DNA from: Halichondria panicea
Lineage: Eukaryota > Porifera > Demospongiae > Suberitida > Halichondriidae
Length of the DNA stretch: 64,000 nt
Direction: 5' to 3'
Assembly: GCF_963675165.1 (NCBI RefSeq)
Contig: NC_087380.1
Coordinates: 6,270,071 to 6,334,070, forward strand
Numbering within the stretch: the first letter of the stretch is position 1; the number at the start of each line of letters is the position of its first letter. The notes under the pieces are model-generated. The model was not told the origin of the DNA. It did not search any database and was given only the letters and a program-made list of their open reading frames with translations. Below, piece after piece: positions 16,761 to 29,275 of the stretch. A program made the translations under genes and the position numbers.

Positions 16761-19700
16761 TCATGCTATGATGGGTGATATAGTTCCATTCTCTGGACTA
16801 GTTCTGTTGCTGGAACCCCCGAGAATGGCAGGGCTGCTCATTCTTGGACCACCCCCTGACACGCCCACCTCCACCCTCACCAACGATGCACTCGCACAGT
16901 CCCTGCCCACACTCATGTGCGGCTGTGTCGTCCACTCGTTCAGCAGGGGGTCGTACTTCTCCACAGATGACAGGGGGACTTTTCCATCGTGCCCCCCAAT
17001 AGCGAAAATGCACCCCTCGAGAACGACAGTACTCAGTCCACTACGAGGCGTGGTCAGGGGTGCCACAGATACCCATTGGTTCAAATTGGGGATGTATTTC
17101 TCGACGGAACAATGTTTCTTAGTCGGGCTTGTGTCAGCTCCTCCAATCACGTACACGCATCCAGAGAGAGTCTCAACACCTGGGAACTTTCGAGAGACAG
17201 ACATTGGAGCGATGAGGGACCAGGTCTTGGTGGAGATATTGTAGCACTCGGCAGAGCTCTGATTGGTTCCGTCTGACCCACCAACAGCGTAGATCTTGCC
17301 TAGGGGAGGGGAGGAGATAGTCAGCTTGAGTAACAAGAGTAACATTTACATGGACAAAGTCAAATGAAGTTTCGCTAGACCTCAAAAAGAGCAAGTGCAA
17401 TTTCCGAAAGAAAATATGCATTCAATACCTCTTGTAGAACCAATTTTGAAGAGACCAATAAAAAGCCACCTTTGTTTGGCACAAAGACATTCGATCACGT
17501 GCTTTACCTACATTACTTCACTCACCATCACAGACACAGGCTCCCAGTCCGAACCTCTTACTAGTCATGTCAGGGAGGGGGCTCCACTGGTTAGTACGGG
17601 GGTCATAACACTCGGCACTCTTCAGGGGGGCCACTCCATCAAACCCTCCGACAGCATACAACAATCCTACATAACAAGGAATACATACATGACGCTTGTA
17701 CTACGTACATATGTATGTATGCATGTATATTTTAGACAAACGATATAATTGTTTTAAAGATACAATAGGCTGAGAAATAATCATGAACCTACGTAGTTAT
17801 AATCGGCCTGAGCATATACTATTTAACAACACACGGGGGGGATGCAGAAGTTACAGTGACTGATCTCTTCACTCACCATTAGCAAAGACCACACCCACAC
17901 CATTCCTAGCAATAGACATATCGGCTAGAGACGTCCACTGATCACTCCCCACACTGTAACGTCCCAGTGAGCTCAGGCGTGACGATTCATTGCTACCCCC
18001 CACCAAGTATACCTCGTCACCCTTCTCAGCGTCCGTGGTAACAAGCCCCGCCCCCCAGCTCCCGGTGACCATCTGAGTGAGGAAACGCCATTGTCGGGAG
18101 GAGGGGAGGTACTGCTCTATGGAGGGTGTGCCAGTAAACTCTCTGCGGCCCATACCACCCACCACCAAAATAGCCTGAGGGGATACAAGAATTCGATTGA
18201 AGTGAAAAACACCTGCGCCTTGGCACGAACTCATGTATTGGGAAAATGTGTACACATTTGTACATACATATACATGACTGTACTACCAAGAGATCAAAGA
18301 AAGTTCACACATTTGTGGCTATAGTCAAAACTATGTAGACTTGTGGACTCTGTAAAAATATTTGCATAGTAGCATAAATTAACTATACTCACCTGAGTCT
18401 TATTGAGTGGTGCTCTGGGGCGTGTCTGCTCACTGCTAAACTCCGCCTTCCTCTCGGGCAGCAGATGGCATTCCAGAGCATCCATCAGGAGTGACATAGC
18501 CACTGAGCTTTGTTCGATCATGCCCACCTTACGAGCATGGTCACAGATGTAGGAGGGCGAGAGAAGAGGAAGTCGAACCTGAAGCAAAAACAGTGCATGA
18601 GTGCATTGCAGTATATATATACAAATGACCTTATTAACGTTTTGCAAGCATTACTATTATGCGAAATTTGAGAGTGCTAATGGCTTCGCAAAAATAAGAT
18701 CGCAAAGATCACAAAAACCTAGATACCGATACTGGTATTATAATTACATCACCTTGCCAGACCGTAAAGTTTGATCACAAAGTGTCAACATTTCTGCTGA
18801 TTTGGCTCATTTGCAAAGGTTTTTCGCTCGCAACTGTACAGTAACAGTAGTAATACTGTCAATGGTTGTATAAATATGTGTCCCAGTAGCAGACGTGATA
18901 GGGAATGTACATGAATGGTGTGGACTAGCCTCGATTCCAAATGCGGCCTGGAATCGAGGCTAGTTGTAGACATGTTAAATATTTGATTGCGTGTACCTAC
19001 AGTTTACAGTCAGTGCCTAGTTAGACCATTGAGACAACAAAGCCAAGGCAGGAAAACAAGTGGGCATGCTACCAGTAGATGTGACTGGTTGTTAGTAAAG
19101 AGACAAGCCAGAAGACTTAGACATGCTAACCACTATGCCCTGAGGGCCCACACTACAAAGCTGCAACAGACAAAGCTGCTTTAGGAGCCAATGGAGTGAT
19201 GCATGACAAAGACGACTGGCTATCAACCCACATAATAAGCAGATCACTCGTAGGCAATGAACTGACTCAAACGCCTACACAACAAAGGACATAACGTTAA
19301 CAAAGAAATACATCACTAAAACATGAGTTTGACCTCCACAGCTATGCAAAGAATTAGAGTAGGAAGGTGTCATCCCTTGTCCAAATATCTGATTCAATAC
19401 AAAAAATAATTACCTAGCATGTGAACTATTCGACTGTGCATGAACTTCACCAGAATTGATCAATATTTACCTCTGTAACAGCAGGATACTCATTCTATTA
19501 ACACTTCATATATAATTATATATATATACGTGCAGATTACCTCGTTCTAAATCTCACACCTTTTTCAAAAGCTGTGTCAGGTACTTGTCCCTGTTGGCAG
19601 GATCGTACTTGATCCACGTTACCACGGCATCAAACACACTCTCCTCAGACGACACATTCAAATCATTTGCTGAGAAAATCTCCAAAACTTGCCCGAGAGG

Positions 19701-20426
19701 TAGTTTCAGAAATTCTTCAGAGCTAACAACTTCAGGGAAATTTTTTCTCGTGAATTCGTCTGCAATTTTTTTCAGCTCGAAACAAGAGAGCATGTCAGCA
19801 AACGATCGAACTCCGAGACAATTGGACACACCCAGATGACGCCTCATAAACTCAGAGCAAGCATTTGTGACTGGAATCACTTGCAGCATACAAGAAGCTG
19901 CAAATATCTCTTGAATGTTACTTGTAGTCAGTGTGATCTCTGACGTGTAGAAATAGTTTACGAGCGATTCGAGCGCCTCCATTGTGATTCCATGCATCTC
20001 TACACTGCTTTGGCTTCCTTCTGAGTACGAGCTAGTGAACATTGCGCTGAAATAGGGACTACAAGCAGTAAGCACGGCTTTGTGAGCAGGGATGGTGGCA
20101 TCGTTAACGACTAGGGTAATATCGGAGAAGGTGTGAGAGGATCGGAGCTGGTTGAGCTCGTACAGTACTGAGTTGCTGTGCCCGTGCCAAGTGAAGCGTA
20201 CAGAGACTGGAGAGGGTGTGTGGCTGGGGTGGGAGGAGGCGAGGCTCTCCTCAGTAGCACGGGAGCGGGGATGACCCTGTGAGATTGAAAAATAAGTTAT
20301 CCTTCTGTGTGCACAATGGTGGTACAGAATGATTGTTCAGATATTGCTCAGCTGTACACTACCAGCAAGCTTATACAGCTAGCTGGGATCCAGTAGACTC
20401 ACCCTTCTATATAGCCCAGCACTCAT
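16761..20426 (-). CDS. BTB-BACK-Kelch (KLHL family) protein, probable CUL3 substrate adaptor
   Basis: Six phase-consistent exons: 20426-20403, 20276-19560, 18578-18393, 18174-17877, 17666-17526, 17299-16761. They encode about 634 residues, normal for KLHL proteins. The start MSAGLYRR comes from a tiny first exon. The BTB domain (about residues 40-160) shows HTFSDITLVVND, IPAHKAVLTACSPYFSAMF and LVNYFYTSEI. BACK follows, with CLGVRSFADMLSC, LPLGQVLEIF and VFDAVVTWIKYD. Six Kelch repeats then cover about 313-600, each with a GG pair and downstream Y/W: VVGGMGRREF, LVGGSNESSR, AVGGFDGVAP, AVGGSDGTNQ, VIGGADTSPT, AIGGHDGKVP. KLHL proteins bring substrates to CUL3 ubiquitin ligases. The Kelch half resembles KLHL20/KLHL3-type propellers, but I do not assign an orthologue. 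It is divergent from HAUS3. Confidence 0.93.
18637..18846. repeat. Dispersed repeat, relative of 2610-2805
   Basis: Located in the intron between Kelch-like exons 2 and 3. It shares TCTGCTGATTTGGCTCATT and surrounding 'gatc-caaag' words with 2610-2805, in the same orientation. Probably a degenerate non-autonomous element. Confidence 0.5.
18923..18965. repeat. Hairpin of the TAGCCTCGATTCCAGGCC type
   Basis: The word ACTAGCCTCGATTCCA is followed after a short loop by TGGAATCGAGGCTAGT, a near-perfect 16-bp inverted repeat. A very similar palindrome occurs at about 46970-47021 and 60950-61001 (AGCCTCRATCCCAG ... CTGGAATCGAGGCTAAC). It is therefore a dispersed foldback family with copies in three places. 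Confidence 0.75.
18974..19559. other. Kelch-like intron 2, remaining sequence
   Basis: Nothing beyond intron sequence was recognised between the hairpin and exon 2. A tRNA-like word near 19100-19150 does not fold into a cloverleaf. Confidence 0.4.
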
Positions 20427-20576
20427 GACAAACACTCCTGCAGCACTGATGATTCTTGGACAGAAGTATTTAGCAGAGAATCTTCTACTCTTGATCTCAT
20501 GTTTGTTGTGTCGATCAGATTGCTATGAATATTAACTGCTTCATTAATAGAGGGGTCAAAGGTCATCTTCTAGCAA
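20427..20576. promoter_or_regulatory. Short divergent promoter between the Kelch-like gene and HAUS3
   Basis: The two start codons are 150 bases apart and point away from each other, so the interval must serve both genes. No TATA box is evident. The call is from gene geometry. Confidence 0.55.
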
Positions 20577-23500
20577 ATGGACAGTTCAAAGTTCACAGAC
20601 TTTTCTCAAGAATTGAAAATGACCGTAGATGTTGCCCAGTTGCAGTCATCATTTCAAGCCTCATTATTGGAGCTAGGGTACACTGGAAATGTGGGCCAAT
20701 TGCCATCAAATTTAGGGCAAAATGAGAAGTTATTTGGCTTTGTCAAAGCTGTCACGGAAAGGTTGAACAGAAAACACCATCTCACTTCAACAGAGACTGC
20801 GGAGTATGAAAAGCTCAAAGAGTCCGGAGCCACCTTGAAGGTAACTATTTGCATAAATCGGGTGCATAGTTTTATCTCGTGTGATGTGCAGGGAGAAGCG
20901 CTGCAGGAAGCTGTGTCTCGGTTGAGTGGATCAGGGGGTCAAAGGTCATCAGAGGCGGTTTCCAAGGAGGTAGAGGAGCTCAAGTTACAAGTAGCTAGTG
21001 CCAAGAGTCATCTGTCCACTCTCACCGCCGTTAAGGGGAAACTGAGGTATGTTATAATTTTGTCAATCACTTTATTGTACTACACACACAGTGACTCGAT
21101 CAATAGCATTTCAATCGGGTTTTGTAGCTGTACGTTTATTTGCTATATGAGGACTGCTGTTATTGTATGTGCTTGTTGCAGTGAGCACTATGCTTCTCTG
21201 GCCCACGAGCGAGATGATCTAGAGGCACAAAAGACCACTTGTCAGCGGCAACTGCAAGCATCCATGGAGAAAGCAGACCAAGACAATGCTGAGGTGAGGA
21301 GTATCTAATTATTATTATAGCTTGTATAATACAGCACACACATAGCCTCATTTTCAGGCCTTTTTTCACGATACACAAGTGCACATGTACTGTACTACGT
21401 CTTTAGTCATAGACACTATAGTACAACTGTATGAATCAGCTCCCTTGCCCCCGCCCCCACAAACACAGCTTAACAACGCTGCCCAAGAATTGGACTCATC
21501 AGTCCAGTCAGTGTGTCAGTTCCACGGTGAAGACTCTAAACCACCCCCTGGCAGATTCCTGAGCCAGGTATCTCAAGATGACTACTTTGCCTCGGAGAGA
21601 AAGTACCTCACAGAACTCACTGCATACTCTAAGAAACAATTCTTTGAGGTGAGCTCAGAAGATACACACTGCACCCAAATAAGCGCCACTTGGACATTTC
21701 ACTCATAATGTGAATTTTTTCCTCCGTCATTATTTTAGTTGCTTTAATTCTTTATTATTATACATGTATGTTCGCTACACTTGTTTTACAAAAAAACAAC
21801 CTCCCCAGGGCATAGTGAACATGGTGTCTGGTGACTCTGAGGGTGGTGACCTGGACCTGGGGGACAGGGAGGGACTGTTGTTAAGGGGATTCTCTCAGGA
21901 ACAGTACCACGCCCACTGTCAGGAATTGGCCCGATTACAAGCTGTGTAAGTGGGCCTGTGCGATTAATTTTTCCTTATTGCTTTTGAAGTTACGAATTAA
22001 GTCCCTGTTCAATTATTGGTTAACCACGAGGCTGTTTACGTATGTTGTAGAGTTAGTGATATTCGTTCTGTGTGAGGGTTGATGCTTATTTTTTGTTTCA
22101 GATACCCAGTCACTGAGATGAAGTACTTGAATGCCAAGATGGCTGAGCAGTACTCTGTATCAGCAGCTGCAATAGCAACGGAGAATTTGTCAACCCTGAG
22201 GCAACCTGGCAGTCAGTTGGAACCAGCTGCACTAAGGTTAGAACATATACTTCAGAACGTGCATGCATGTGTAACCATGCAGGAACTATTAATGGGCTCC
22301 TAATGTAACTCTGGCTATGTGATGTACTGTACAGTGTGTGTACGCGTAGCATGGTTGTTTATATATGCAGTATATAATTATATAGCACCTAATGCATGAT
22401 TTATAAACAGGGAACAAATATCTGTGAAGCAGACTCAACGCTCAGGACTCGAGTGTCAGATTCAAGAGATGTGCTTGACTGTGTTGCCCGCCCTCCTCAA
22501 GGACATGGCCACCCTGAAAGTGACAACTGTCCTCCACGGAGACCACGACCTCAAACTGGCCAGACAGGAATACTTCAACTCCAAACAGACAAAAGTGAGT
22601 ACAAAAATGAATATAATTTACGTAGTTTTGTACCGTGGTTAGTGCTTCTTAGTTGTGTTCTAAAATACATAGTTTTGTCGTGTAAGTAAATGTACTTATT
22701 GTTAGGTTATAGAGAGCCTCCAGTCTCAAAGAGCCCGTCATGAGCTGCTGTCCATGTTGTACGAGGTGGAGCTACGGAGACACAGGGAGACTCACCGCCT
22801 CCTCTCTGCCACTAAGAAACAGCTGGACAAATGGAAGTCCAGCCGAGACCAAAGATTGGTATCCTTGACATAATTTATGACCTATCTACAGCTTAGAACT
22901 CACCTCAGTGCACTTCACTCTCTTCCTGTATGTTCGTTTTGTCATAGCTTTTAGTTTACGCATTGCAAGTTTGAAATTCCTTAACTTGTTTGTAAGCTAC
23001 GTATAAAAAGTGCCACATTAGTGGACTCTAGTGCTCCTAGACAGACTGTTGATTCTGGTGATACTTTCACCCAAACCGCCTGCGCTCTTCTTGGTCTAAG
23101 CTCTACTCCAGAGGCTCCATTCATCACCATTGACTCACTTAAGGCTGCATTCAAGCAGCTGGCCCAAAGACTAACCACAGCTGAGGATGTACTACAAGCT
23201 ATGTTTATGGAACAAGAGGATTTGATGGAAGAACAGTAAGTGATAATAATAATATTATTATGACTACATTCAATGCCCGCCCCTATGCCCATCATTTATT
23301 ATTCACAGGCATCAGCATCATGACAGCTTGGTTTACAGTGTATTCCACAACTCAGAGAAGCCTGTGCTGACCATTGAAGAATACCAAGCTGAGTACATTC
23401 GCCTAAAGTCTGTGGTGACCACAATGGAAAAGAACATCAAAGCTCTATTGAAGCAGTTCGACAGTCACCGAAAGACTATCAGTTCAGATTCTTCCCTTAC

Positions 23501-23612
23501 CACTGAGAGAAAACTATTTGTTCATTTCTTCATAGACTCTAATAAACTACACGATGTCATAGGAGAGATTACCAAAAGAATCGACACCATTACAGCCACC
23601 ATAGAACAATAA
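20577..23612 (+). CDS. HAUS3: HAUS augmin-like complex subunit 3
   Basis: Exons: 20577-20840, 20892-21046, 21182-21293, 21469-21648, 21809-21945, 22102-22236, 22411-22594, 22706-22858, about 23011-23235, 23309-23612. The product is about 615 residues of mostly coiled coil (human HAUS3 is 603). Family matches in order: LLELGYTGN near the N-terminus; FLSQVSQDDYFASERKYL and YSKKQFFEGI (human FLSQFSLEKYLSQEE, YTKKQFFQGI); ELARLQAVYPVTEMKYL; VLHGDHDLKLARQEYF; HELLSMLYEVELRRHRETH; C-terminal KLFVHFFIDSNKLHDVI. HAUS3 belongs to the augmin complex, which recruits gamma-tubulin to spindle microtubules for branching nucleation. One junction is unresolved: exon 8 ends in phase 0 at 22858, but the following frame, read from 23011 or 23022, needs 1-2 extra bases. 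A weak earlier donor or a microexon must exist between them. Confidence 0.9.
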
Positions 23613-24033
23613 TATTTTTTACATATTTTATTAATTGATTTGTGATGTACAATCGCGACTGACCGTCTTGATTTGATTCATTACATTTTTTCATCGAAAT
23701 ATTGAAAATTAATTAATTAATTCATGCATTAATAATTAATAGGAGGCCATTATAGAGGATTCTTACGAGAGGGTCTTCTGGACCAAAGGTCACCACAGTG
23801 CCAGAGAAGTATAATCAAGGCCAGCTAAAAACAAGTTATAATGACATCCTATATAGCAACTAAGAAGTAGAGCAATTACCGTACACGTCTTTCCCATAAC
23901 ATTTTACAGCTGGATCTAGATCATGTATTACAAGGCAATTAATTGATCAGGATACTGAATTTAACACCATAATAACATTTATACTTATGTACAACACCAT
24001 GGAGATAAAAATGTTTCTTTTGAGGGAAGTGGT
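23613..24033. other. Convergent gap between HAUS3 and histone H4
   Basis: AT-rich 3' flank with a run of AATTAATTAATTAATT words near 23709-23742. No gene, RNA or repeat family was recognised. Confidence 0.5.
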
Positions 24034-24049
24034 GGCTCTTAGAAGAGCC
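24034..24049 (-). terminator. Histone mRNA 3' stem-loop
   Basis: The minus strand reads GGCTCTTCTAAGAGCC, an exact 6-bp stem with a 4-base loop that fits the histone consensus, followed by ACCAC. It lies 27 bases past the H4 stop codon. A purine-rich downstream element (CAAAAGAAAC on the minus strand, about 24010-24020) follows at the spacing expected for U7 snRNP pairing. It marks a replication-dependent, non-polyadenylated histone transcript. Confidence 0.95.
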
Positions 24050-24076
24050 AGTTTGATGGAAGATGGGAGATGAGAT

Positions 24077-24394
<318 letters not shown>

Positions 24395-24481
24395 TTATCG
24401 TTGTGCTTTGAGTCGAGTTGAGAGCTTTCTTCAAACAAATGAGATGACAAAACATTGCAAGTGCCACCTTTTGTAGAAATG

Positions 24482-24495
24482 TTTTGCCGCCAAAA
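24482..24495. promoter_or_regulatory. E2F-like site upstream of H4
   Basis: The near-palindrome TTTTGGCGGCAAAA (minus strand) sits about 95 bases before the H4 start codon. It resembles the E2F motif TTTGGCGC, which fits S-phase expression. Similarity only. Confidence 0.35.
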
Positions 24496-25492
24496 GTGAT
24501 CCAACTTTACCCGACTGCATTGTACAATTATGTACGAGCATGCGCATTGGAAATTACAGAAATTGATCCTTCACAGGGAGCGTGCAGAAATTGATCCTTC
24601 ACCTGCACACATGGGGTATACAGTGCCTTCAGCGAGTAAATACCAATAGAGTGAGAGTAGTTGTACTTAAATGTATCTCAAGATTGTAAGAAATTGTGCT
24701 TGAATAAGCTACAACATTATTCAAAACTTGTAGTGGGAAATCATTTTAGGTGAAAAAATGGGGGTTATCGTAAAAAAATATGTGTAACATCAAATATCTC
24801 TGGAACTTTAAGTATTTTTGGACACATTTTTTGTATCAAAAGATAGAAAATTTAAAGTGCAAAAACAATTAGACCTTAGACGACAAATTTGCTTGAGTTC
24901 CATCGCTAAGCGAAAAGGCATGCGCACCCAAAATACCCCATAACAATTGAGTATTAATTAGTACGTGTACTTATGTAAGCTATATATACGTAACCATGCA
25001 TATGTTAGGTAACTATTCAGGAATGCTGTCCCCAAGTTCCATACCTTAGCCGAAAAGAATTGGTCTTTTCGATCGCTAAGCAATTGTCCACTATAGAAAA
25101 ATGTTGGTGTTATATAAACCACCACATACCCACCACCTTTGATTGCCATGGAAGATGAGTTTTAGATAATTTGTTCACCAACACAATAGTATCATCATAT
25201 TTTCTTAGAAATGTTCAAATCCCAAAATATTTACATTTATGTACCAATACGTACCAAATTGCGTTTATTTACTCTATTGGCACTGTAATACACACTAGTA
25301 CATTGATAAATGGAAGTGCTCAAAATTACAATGATGAAAAGTTTACAGCAATGCACAACACTGCAAAACATACTATGCTATGCATACATGTAATTAGGAT
25401 ATGAATGTACAATAATTATAATTATGCACAATAGAACATTTTGAAGCTAATAACGCATACTCTAGGATAGTAGTTCATTGCTAATAAACTTT
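24496..25492. other. Intergenic DNA between H4 and CACHD1
   Basis: AT-rich. Words such as 'atcgctaagcgaaaa' (about 24902) and 'cttagccgaaaag' / 'gatcgctaagc' (about 25045-25080) recur in both orientations and suggest a decayed inverted-repeat element at about 24770-25100. No coding exon was supported. Confidence 0.4.
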
Positions 25493-28400
25493 CTACAATG
25501 TGGTTGAATCAGTTTTTTCAGTGCTCCCTCCTATCACTACGGAAGGTGCTTTAGATACTGGGCTTTTATTTAGACCATCTTGAGATTGTACATCACTGCT
25601 TGTTGGGTTAGTAGCTTCCGTACGCTTGCTAGAAAAGTCGAAAGCACTCTCTCTACTTGTTTCATCTTTAGGGTCGTCACGACGACACACTTGATACCAC
25701 ACAACCAGGGCAACGATGAGGGCTAACAGGACGACAGCAAAGAGACCTCCCACCACACCAGCTACAACGGCAGTGTTGCTGCCGCTGCTCTGAGGACAGC
25801 TAGAAGTAAGACCATGACCTGTGCACAAACCAGAAGAGTTTCATGACATAATTATTACAAGCACTTTATACCATACTTTATAGCAGGTAAATTTCATGGG
25901 GTACAAAATTCGTTATTTTTGTGAACAAACTAACCTTGACGAAAATGTTACCAATGCAGTGCATGTAATAAAGCAAACGAACATTTTATTCATGAAAATT
26001 ACTAGCTATACGGAAGTTAGAACTTTTAAAAGCACATCTTTGGAAAAATACTAAGAGCTTCACTCAGTAAAGTTAATTCCCCTATAGACTTAATTTAATA
26101 GCTGCCCCGGGGCATCTTTATGTTTGTCTTACAGTCAGGTTGGCATGAGACAATCACACTAGTTTTATCTAGCGCAAGACCTCTACGTTTAAAGCGAGAC
26201 TACGTTTTGCTACACTTAACAAAATGGTGCTATGAGGTCGCCTTAAAAAGAGATGTTACGGTACATGTAGGATAATCACCTGCTGTGCAGACAGGCTGAA
26301 GGTTGCAGGTGGGCTGGAGGGCAGTGAATCTGTTCAGTTGTGGTGAAGTGTCGCAGCAACTTCCCAGCTCACTGCTCGAGTCACAGCACTCTGCATAATA
26401 GACACACTTCTGCTGAGAAGCACACCAGCTACACTCTCGCACACCCAGACAGGAGCTGTGGAGGCAACAAAGAAAAAAGTATACTTATTGTAAGTCTTCA
26501 TTATAATCAAATTATTGTAGTTTTCATTTTATTGGACGGACAAACTGTCACATTTTTCGCAGATTGTAACAAGCGCAAAGTTTATTTGTGTGGGTGCTCA
26601 ATATCAAAGGGGATCGAGGCTGCCGTTCTCCACAAAAGTGTTACCTTAATGTGACCCATATAGTATAAGACACTCCATGCATCTCTACTCATGTACTAGC
26701 TTATGTGCTCCTGACACCATTCAGGCAATATGTTTTTGTAATTTCAAGCACGCGTTCAATTTTGAGTAGCTTCTCAGGGGATTCACCTGACACGAAATAA
26801 CGTATGTACATGTACTGCGAATCACTGAATTTAGCCCTTCAACATTTAACGTACAGTCTCTTTCATAGCCACCACCTTTATTAGCATTAACACAGACTAC
26901 TTACTTTTGAGTGGCTTTGCAGTTGCAGTTTTGGTTGAAGCAGGTGTTTGTTTGTGTTGGGTTGGAAACGGCGGCTACTGCTACCTCGTAGTTGACTGGC
27001 TCCAAGCTCTTTGGTGCCGGACACGCCAACTGAATGCTGCAAGGTGGGGTAGATACAGACATGAGATACAGACATGAGAGGAGGAGGAATAAAGTGGCTA
27101 GTTCAAGTCATACGGACTGTAATGTAGTTCAGCAATACAGACTCATCATACAGACCTCTGGTGGTGTAAGAATATAGGCTGCTCACTGGTACATGCATAT
27201 CCCATCCCGTACAGTGTCAGGCATACACATACTTTTTCCAATATCACCCACTCTTCCTCACTATCCCTCTACCCCACTCTTCCCCACTATCACCCACTCT
27301 TCTATTTCTTCCGCTAAGAGTAGATACACTTATCTATTCTTGCTAGAGTATCTACTCTCGCTTCCGCACACTCCTTCCCCTTCCTTTTCTACTCTCTCCA
27401 ACCATTATCATACTGTACTTACGATCTAGCTAGGCACTCTTCTCTGCAGTAGCACGGACACTCGCAGCCTCCGGGGGAGAAGGTCTCGCAATCCTGACAC
27501 ACCAATCCATCACGCTAATAAGTGTTATGGAGAAACAGTAATTACATTGATTTGTGCTGGTACATGTATGAACAGATTAATTAAGGTAGTATGCAGAATG
27601 TCTTCAGCGAATGGAGAAGTTACAGTTACTGTACTGAGTACGCACATGTATAAGGCACCACACTATAAGCACCACACTATAGGCACCATACTATAGGTAG
27701 CACACTATAGGCAGCACACTATAGGCAGCACACTATAGGCAGCAGCACACTATAGGCAGCACACTATAGGCACCATACTATAGGCAGCATACTATAGGCA
27801 CCATACTATAGGCAGCATACTATAGGCACCATACTATAGGCAGCACACTATAGGCACCACACTATAGGCACCACACTATAGGCACCACACTATAGGCAGC
27901 ACACTATAGGTACCACACTATAGGTACCACACTATAGGCACCACACTATAGGTACCACACTATAGGCACCACACTATAGGTATACCACTCTATAGGCACC
28001 ACACTCTATAGGTACCACACTATAGGTACCACACTATAGGCAGCACACTATAGGCAGCACACTATAGGTACCACACTATAGGCAGCACACTATAGGCAGC
28101 ACACTATAGGCAGCACACTATAGGCAGCACACTATAGAACAACATTTGTTGCAAATTTTAGACCAAGCTACATTCAGGGAATAATAATTATCACTCGATA
28201 ATGTGCAATCCAATAAAGGCTATTCTGTAGCTATGCTTCTACCAATGTGCACATGATTGGAGCTTATACACACAACAATGTACATGTTCAGCACATTGAT
28301 TATTAAGAAGACACTTACACTACAGAAGCAGAGGATGCCACACTGCCTTGTCTCTTCCATGACCACCATAAATGCATTGGTGCCAGGGATGCGCTGGATC

Positions 28401-29221
28401 TGAAACAGAACAAAAACGCATCACTTAATTGTTAATAAAATCAAACAGGTACATTATCAACAGAGGGGGAGGGGCAAGCTACAGGTACAACGTCAAAACA
28501 GTAGACGGACCTAAAATAAAAAATATCATATGTACAAATTTAGGAGGTCCTTGCAACTATTTACAGTAAGCTATAATTATAGAGTACATACAACATGTAC
28601 GTATGACTATAAAGACACACCTAATCACACAATCAATGTTGAATTGATCACACTAGCAGTCACTCACCACATAATTGATACAGCCTCCTCCCGTTCCCCT
28701 CACTTCATCATCTTTGGTGATATCCAGCTGGAAGGAAGACAGTGTACATGTAGTCAACTAACACACGCATGTACACCTACAGAACTTGACAACAATACGT
28801 AAATGTAGCTACATGCATATACAGTGCCAGGACAGTACGTACAACTATAAAGTGTGTTAATCACTAGCGGACAATCACTTACGCTATAGAACCTCCTCGT
28901 TTCCACGCCAACCACAAAGTAATCCTCACACTCTCGTTTGGTAACCAAGTTCCCCTGCAGGCTAGTAAACAGTACCCGGATAGCATCGAGTCGATTATTC
29001 TGAAATGGTCGCTCCAGAAACAAAGCCCCTCCCCTGTACATGCCGCTGTGGACCACCACCTCATCGTAGATGATGCTACCGAGATCGTCGATAATGAAGC
29101 AGCTGACTTGGCTGCTCCCTTCGCAGAGTGGGAGGGCTTGGCGGACAAAGCCTCGTAGTGAATCCAGAGTGAGCTCAGCAGCTACTACAGCCAAGGTACT
29201 GCTGCCGTTAAATGCGTTGTC

Positions 29222-29275
<54 letters not shown>

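Noticed and set aside
19000-19160. tRNA-like word pattern in the Kelch-like gene intron
   Set aside because: Box-like fragments occur, but no acceptor or anticodon stem can be formed.
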